Below the pieces are notes generated by a model. That model did no database searches. It was not told the origin of the DNA and saw only the letters and a program-made list of their open reading frames with translations. DNA of 9,580 nucleotides, from contig CALXPX010000044.1 of the NCBI GenBank assembly GCA_944390305.1, forward strand, positions 1 through 9,580, given 5' to 3'. Source of the DNA: an uncultured Clostridia bacterium. Its GTDB lineage: Bacteria > Bacillota > Clostridia > TANB77 > CAG-508. The first letter of the stretch is position 1. Each line of letters begins with the position of its first letter. Made by a program: the position numbers and the translations under genes. Below are positions 6,196 to 9,580 of this stretch, piece after piece.

Positions 6196-6832
6196 AACTA
6201 TCCTTCCTTTTAAACAACATTCTATATATAAGTTGTCCATTTAATTTAAAAAACATTTTTAAATTAAATATTACTCCATTTTTACTCATATATTTATTAT
6301 CATCTTTTTCTTTATCTAAATATTCTTCTTTTATCGAATAGCCTTCTAGTAATTTATCTATTTCTTCAATGTTATATTTATAATACTTCTTTTCCATTTT
6401 TACACTATTACTTAATTCTATTACTTTACTTACAAAAGACATGCAGTTAAGAACTTTATATATTTTAATTCCGTGAAAAATTGGCATTGTAAGCATTGAA
6501 TATAAATTAAAAATATATTCTTTATCATTTTCTATTTCTTTTATATAATCTGTAATCTTTACCTTATCTTCTTCTGAAACAGGTATTTTAAATATTTTTA
6601 CTTTTACTTTTTTATTTTTACCGAAAGCGTAGTGTTCCCTTTTTTCATGCATAAATCCTGCATTAAATGGAGAATAATGATTTTTTCTTGAAAAAGTCAC
6701 AAAATCATCTAACTTCTCATCAAGAGAAACTGCTATATGCGTGTATTCATATTTGCTTATTTTTCTACTAAATTTTCCTAATCCTGTTAATGCCTTTATT
6801 AAAACTATATATATGTACTCATTATTTTCCAT
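6188..6832 (-). CDS. Permuted papain-like (NlpC/P60, YiiX-type) protein
   Basis: This 214-residue protein is of uncertain function. The pattern is that of the circularly permuted papain fold shared by YiiX/NlpC-P60 and LRAT-type proteins: a first strand YIYIVLIKA, a small helix, then YTHIAVSLD with the likely catalytic His32, a FSRKN...FNAGF stretch, and much later LNCMSFVSKVIEL with the likely nucleophile Cys130. There is no signal peptide or clear membrane span, so it probably acts in the cytosol or on the inner membrane face. The last 70 residues are lysine-rich. Enzymes of this fold are peptidases, amidases or acyltransferases on lipids. Its place between the CDP-alcohol transferase and PEP mutase genes, overlapping both, suggests it works on the phosphonate product or its acceptor; that is inference. 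Only a modest ribosome site (AAAGGAAA, 9-11 nt upstream) precedes the ATG. Confidence 0.75.
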   Translation of the reverse strand: MENNEYIYIVLIKALTGLGKFSRKISKYEYTHIAVSLDEKLDDFVTFSRKNHYSPFNAGFMHEKREHYAFGKNKKVKVKIFKIPVSEEDKVKITDYIKEIENDKEYIFNLYSMLTMPIFHGIKIYKVLNCMSFVSKVIELSNSVKMEKKYYKYNIEEIDKLLEGYSIKEEYLDKEKDDNKYMSKNGVIFNLKMFFKLNGQLIYRMLFKRKDSYE

Positions 6833-7523
6833 TATCTTGATTTCCTTTTTTATCTTGTAAACTTAATCTTTTAAACAGTTGAATTTGCAATCTAATCATT
6901 TCATAATACATTGGTATTCCTCCAACTATGAATACTATATCTGCAAATTTTAGTCCAAACCCCATTATAGTAATTATTGATGAATTTCCACATATCATAC
7001 TTCCAATACATAATACTATAAAAAATAGATGTGTTTCTATAGGTCCTAGTCTTGGAAATAAAAATTCTTTTAAATACAAAATATAATTCATAGCAGTAAA
7101 TATTATTAGTGCATAAACAGGTACTAGAAATATAGAAATTTCAAAACTAACAAATCCTGCAAATGAAATAGCTATTATCAAATATGTTATATGTAATATA
7201 TCTGTTAGTAAATCAAAATATCCTCCTGCGTTAGAAGTCATGTTTCTACTTCTTGCAACATAACCATCTAAATCATCACAAATTAAATGGCATAAAAGTC
7301 CTAATATTGTTCCAATTAGAAACAATGGATTTACTTTAGATAGAAATGCACTAAAGATCCCAATTAATCCACCTATTGCACCAATCAATGTAATTTGATT
7401 TGGTGTCATATTTTTAGGAATATGTTTGCTTATTGTTTTATATAATAATTGTTGAAATCCTGTTTCTAATTTGCTTGGTATTATTTTTTTTACTTTATTT
7501 GTATTTTCTTCCTTTTTATTCAT
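6822..7523 (-). CDS. CDP-alcohol phosphatidyltransferase family membrane protein
   Basis: This 233-residue integral membrane protein transfers a (phospho)alcohol from a cytidylyl donor to an acceptor hydroxyl. The signature D-x2-D-G-x2-A-R-x8-G-x3-D-x3-D is complete (Asp83, Asp86-Gly87, Ala90-Arg91, Gly100, Asp104, Asp108) on the cytoplasmic face after TM2. About six hydrophobic segments are visible, beginning near residue 45. The amphipathic N-terminus ending PKNMTPNQITLIG resembles ethanolamine/choline phosphotransferases. Because the operon makes a CMP-activated phosphonate, the likely reaction is transfer of a hydroxyethylphosphonyl group to diacylglycerol or another membrane alcohol. Phosphatidylglycerophosphate or inositol-phosphate synthesis is the ordinary alternative. 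Three ATGs lie in a row (7529, 7526, 7523); AGGAG at 7532-7536 is 2, 5 and 8 nt away, so I chose the third, which also gives the 8-nt ATGAATAA overlap with the preceding gene seen elsewhere in this operon. Confidence 0.9.
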   Translation of the reverse strand: MNKKEENTNKVKKIIPSKLETGFQQLLYKTISKHIPKNMTPNQITLIGAIGGLIGIFSAFLSKVNPLFLIGTILGLLCHLICDDLDGYVARSRNMTSNAGGYFDLLTDILHITYLIIAISFAGFVSFEISIFLVPVYALIIFTAMNYILYLKEFLFPRLGPIETHLFFIVLCIGSMICGNSSIITIMGFGLKFADIVFIVGGIPMYYEMIRLQIQLFKRLSLQDKKGNQDNGK

Positions 7524-8361
7524 CATCATTACTCCTTTTGGATTTAAACATATTTTCTATAAACGACCTTATATAATCTTTATAGTCTATAAAATCATAA
7601 ACTCCCTCTTTTTGAGCTTTCAAAAAAAGTTTAATCAATAATTTATAATAATTAAAATAATATCTTTTTACACTCATATTGGTTGGTTTAGCAACTAAAT
7701 GTAGGTAATCCCAATGTGATGGATTACTTGTAATAAGCCTATTTTTATAAATATCGTAAGTTTCTGTTTTCATTTCTGGTGTAAAAATTGAAATAGCAAC
7801 ATGTTTTAATTTATGATTTCTAATCCATTTATACAACTTTTTAAAATCTTTAGCAGTATAATCTAAATCAATAATAAACATTCCCATAATATTTATACCT
7901 AAATCATTACATATTTCAATACTTCTAATATTATTATGTACATTAGACTTTTTGTTATAATCTTTTAGTTGCCCATCATCTATTGCTTCTAAACCTACTA
8001 AAACATAATATAATCCTACATCTTTTAATTTTTTCATTAACTCTTCATTTTCAGCTATAAAATCTGATCTACCATAACAAATATATTTTTTGTTTATATT
8101 TTTTTCTTTTATTAACCTAATAAATTCATTTAATCTGTTTTTATTAAATAGGAAATCATCATCAACAATATATATATTATCTGATTTTATTTTTTCTATT
8201 TCATCAACAACATCTTTTATATCTCTACATACATATTTTCCCAAATTCATTTTATTTCTATGACAGAATTTGCAAGCATAAGGACAACAATAAGCAGTTC
8301 GCACCCATGCAGAGCTACACTTATAGACATTAAATTTGTATATACATTTAATTGTGTAGTC
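7516..8361 (-). pseudogene. Radical SAM protein, 5'-truncated (cobalamin-binding half missing)
   Basis: The frame codes for a radical SAM core of the B12-dependent type: CCPYACKFC carries the CxxxCxxC cluster motif, followed by DIKDVVDEIEKI, VDDDFLFNK, a YGRSDF strand, LVGLEAIDD and GMFIIDLD. Relatives are about 450-500 residues with a cobalamin domain in front. Here the cluster motif lies at the very start: the first usable start (GTG at 8304) would delete most of the first barrel strand, has no ribosome site, and no ATG exists upstream. The frame stays open and family-like (SSAWVRTAYCC) to 8361, then meets three TAG codons in a row. The 3' end is intact and overlaps the next gene by 8 nt, so this was the head, or near the head, of the phosphonate operon. 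Such enzymes C- or P-methylate phosphonates (Fom3, PhpK); Fom3 acts on CMP-HEP. A functional short version is possible but unlikely. Confidence 0.7.
7532..7536 (-). promoter_or_regulatory. Ribosome binding site deciding the CDP-alcohol transferase start
   Basis: AGGAG on the minus strand lies inside the end of the radical SAM reading frame. It is too close (2 nt) to the first of three consecutive ATG codons and best spaced (8 nt) for the third at 7523. Confidence 0.6.
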
Positions 8362-8368
8362 CTACTAC
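8329..8368. repeat. Inverted repeats at the junction of mobile element and phosphonate operon
   Basis: Two small inverted repeats lie side by side: ATTAAAT/ATTTAAT arms (8329-8352) around GTATATAC, and GTAGT-cct-ACTAC (8356-8368). The second covers the point where the radical SAM reading frame breaks off. It includes a GA/TC dinucleotide (8360-8361), the kind of crossover core used by TnpX-type serine recombinases. An attachment-site role is a guess. Confidence 0.3.
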
Positions 8369-8375
8369 TAATTTC

Positions 8376-8768
8376 TTATACATAAATTAGTTCATTAAAT
8401 ACAATTTCCTCTGCTTCATTTTTAAAATTGTTCATCATTCCTACCCAATATAATTGATTAGTATTTTTCATTTCTTCTGTTAAATTATTTTCCTTTTTTA
8501 ATTGCTCAACTATAAGGTCAACTCTTGCTTGTGCTGTTTCTTGTATTTCTTTTAAATGCTTATTTAGAGTTTTATTCATACACATTATTATATATTCTGC
8601 TTTCTTATTTTCTTTTAAAAATTTTAGTCTTAATCTTCCGTATTTATTTAAAGTAATTTTTTCTTCTTTTTCTAAAACTAAATTAGGAATATAGTAATCG
8701 CCAACCTTTGTATATTCAATTCCATATTTATTGTCAATATTGTTTTCTTTTAATTCTTTACTTTCCAT
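8376..8768 (-). CDS. tnpV: TnpV family transposon protein
   Basis: This 130-residue protein matches TnpV, a small protein of unknown biochemical role carried by clostridial transposons and integrative elements such as Tn4451 relatives. Family marks are present in order: YTKVGDYYIPNL (19-30), YGRLRLKFLKENKKAEY (43-59), LNKHLKEI (68-75), the LTEEMK...NQLYWVGMMNN segment (96-114) and the C-terminal EIVFNELIY. It is mostly helical, charged and soluble, with no membrane span. I chose the ATG at 8768 because GGAGG (8777-8781) lies 8 nt upstream; an ATG at 8783 overlaps that ribosome site and is unlikely. It directly follows the recombinase gene and is the last element gene before the broken radical SAM gene, so the element's end should lie within about 8340-8375. 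Confidence 0.88.
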   Translation of the reverse strand: MESKELKENNIDNKYGIEYTKVGDYYIPNLVLEKEEKITLNKYGRLRLKFLKENKKAEYIIMCMNKTLNKHLKEIQETAQARVDLIVEQLKKENNLTEEMKNTNQLYWVGMMNNFKNEAEEIVFNELIYV

Positions 8769-8776
8769 TTTCAATT

Positions 8777-8781
8777 CCTCC
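8777..8781 (-). promoter_or_regulatory. Ribosome binding site deciding the tnpV start
   Basis: GGAGG on the minus strand, 8 nt before the ATG at 8768. It overlaps the alternative upstream ATG (8781-8783), which therefore has no usable site. Confidence 0.75.
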
Positions 8782-8795
8782 ATTTACTAAATTTT

Positions 8796-9580
8796 TTAAC
8801 TAACTTTTTCTCGTTCTTTTACTCTAATCGCTCCAACAATCCTATTTACTTTTTTCTGTGGGAACTTTTTATCATCTGTTACTAATTCCACTAATTTAAA
8901 AAGTTTTTCTCCATTATCATTTGTTTCATCTATTGTAAGATATTTTTTCTGATAACCTTTCTTTTGTTCATCTAATCTTGCAACTTCATAATAAGATACT
9001 TCGTAATAGTCATTTAATCGTTTAATATATTCTTCTAGTTCTTGCTTGTCCATCATAACTGTTGTTCTAACTTCTTTATCTTTTTCATCTGCAATAGTCA
9101 TATCAAACATTCCGTTTTGCATTAATTTATATACTGCTTCTATAAATGTTTTTCTTAATTTCATATTGACTAATTTGTAGTTTCCTTTTTTATCTTTTTC
9201 AATAGTAATACTTTCCAAAAACTTTGATATAAATTCTTGCTTTTCTTCTTTGCTTTTGTTGTTCTATTCTGCCATTAACATATCGTAAAATTTATTAGAA
9301 CGAATTAACTTTTCTTTTTCTACATCTCTATCTGCCATTAAGTATTGTGGAGAAAAAGTTTGCTTATTTAAGTCAATGGCTTCAATGCGTTTTTGTTCAA
9401 GCAGACTTAGCTTTTCATCAACTTCTTTATATTCTTTTGAAAATTCCTCTACATCAACAATTTCTTTTAAATATGCTTCTTTTATTCTGTTTTTTTGATT
9501 TCTTAATGTGTTTATTTCTTTATCTAATTTATCTGTATTCTTTTCTTTTTTATCTGCTAAAACAGGATAGAAGTATTTTT
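8796..9580 (-). pseudogene. Large serine recombinase, C-terminal part, with in-frame TAG
   Basis: The gene runs in from the right edge, so its catalytic resolvase domain is outside the window. The first 104 residues seen are the coiled-coil zone of a large serine recombinase (DKEINTLRNQKNRIKEAY, VEEFSKEYKEVDEKL, then YLMADRDVEKEKLIRSNKFYDML). They end at TAG (9264-9266). The same frame then continues without a break for 155 residues with the expected next segment (SKEEKQEFISKFLESITIEKD, LVNMKLRKTFIEAV, and a charged tail) to TAA at 8796. The downstream part alone could start only at TTG 9218 without a ribosome site, so it is not a separate gene. From memory of relatives the interrupted position is usually Trp or Gln, one transition from TAG. 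The simplest reading is a recent nonsense mutation. A functional truncated protein or suppression of TAG cannot be excluded. Confidence 0.8.
9264..9266 (-). other. In-frame amber codon inside the recombinase gene
   Basis: TAG on the minus strand between LMAE and NNKSKEEKQ. Frame and family similarity continue on both sides. All nine stop codons that I assign to reading frames elsewhere in the window are TAA, so this is the only TAG ending a coding stretch here. Confidence 0.8.

Noticed and set aside
8302..8361. Upstream extension of the radical SAM frame through the three TAG codons under a TAG-to-amino-acid code
   Set aside because: Even with TAG read as an amino acid the frame soon meets TAA and TGA and contains no start codon, so recoding does not rescue the gene.
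8796..9218. A separate 140-residue gene starting at 9218
   Set aside because: Its start would be TTG without a ribosome site, and its sequence continues in frame with the recombinase part upstream of a single TAG, so it is the recombinase C-terminus.

Overview
The window comes from a very AT-rich genome. Its large serine recombinase and TnpV proteins are of a type common in Clostridia, its ribosome binding sites are strong AGGAG/GGAGG types, and its one tRNA gene encodes the CCA end. All of this suggests a low-GC Firmicute, most likely a clostridial, gut-type bacterium. Every gene I can support lies on the minus strand, so transcription runs from high to low coordinates.

Right part (about 8360-9580): the end of a mobile element. 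It holds the C-terminal half of a large serine recombinase, broken by one in-frame TAG, followed by a complete tnpV. Directly next to it, a radical SAM gene (fragment 7516-8361) has lost its 5' half, so the element or a related rearrangement appears to have cut into the head of an operon.

Centre (2420-8361): a tightly packed phosphonate operon whose genes overlap by about 8-11 nt or are 1 nt apart. In transcription order it holds the radical SAM remnant, a CDP-alcohol phosphotransferase, a permuted papain/NlpC-like protein, phosphoenolpyruvate mutase (aepX), phosphonopyruvate decarboxylase (aepY), and a two-domain protein joining a LicC/PntC-like nucleotidyltransferase to an iron-type alcohol dehydrogenase of the phosphonoacetaldehyde reductase kind. 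Read as a pathway: PEP to phosphonopyruvate to phosphonoacetaldehyde to 2-hydroxyethylphosphonate (HEP) to CMP-HEP, with the membrane transferase then placing the hydroxyethylphosphonyl group on a lipid or glycan alcohol. The first steps parallel early fosfomycin biosynthesis (Fom1, Fom2, FomC, Fom3), but the nucleotidyltransferase is fused to the reductase rather than to the mutase, and the outlet looks like a membrane phosphonolipid or surface decoration rather than an antibiotic. The lipid product is inference.

Left part (1-2400): dinD with its own good promoter, a gene-free stretch of nearly 400 bases holding a perfect palindrome, an unusually GC-rich structured segment and a terminator (a possible small RNA), then a monofunctional peptidoglycan glycosyltransferase and a tRNA-Gly(UCC) gene with promoter and terminator.

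Points most worth a second look: the nucleotidyltransferase-reductase fusion and the lipid-directed HEP pathway it implies; the papain-like protein embedded in it; the decapitated radical SAM gene beside a nonsense-mutated recombinase; and the unassigned structured segment at about 1238-1410.
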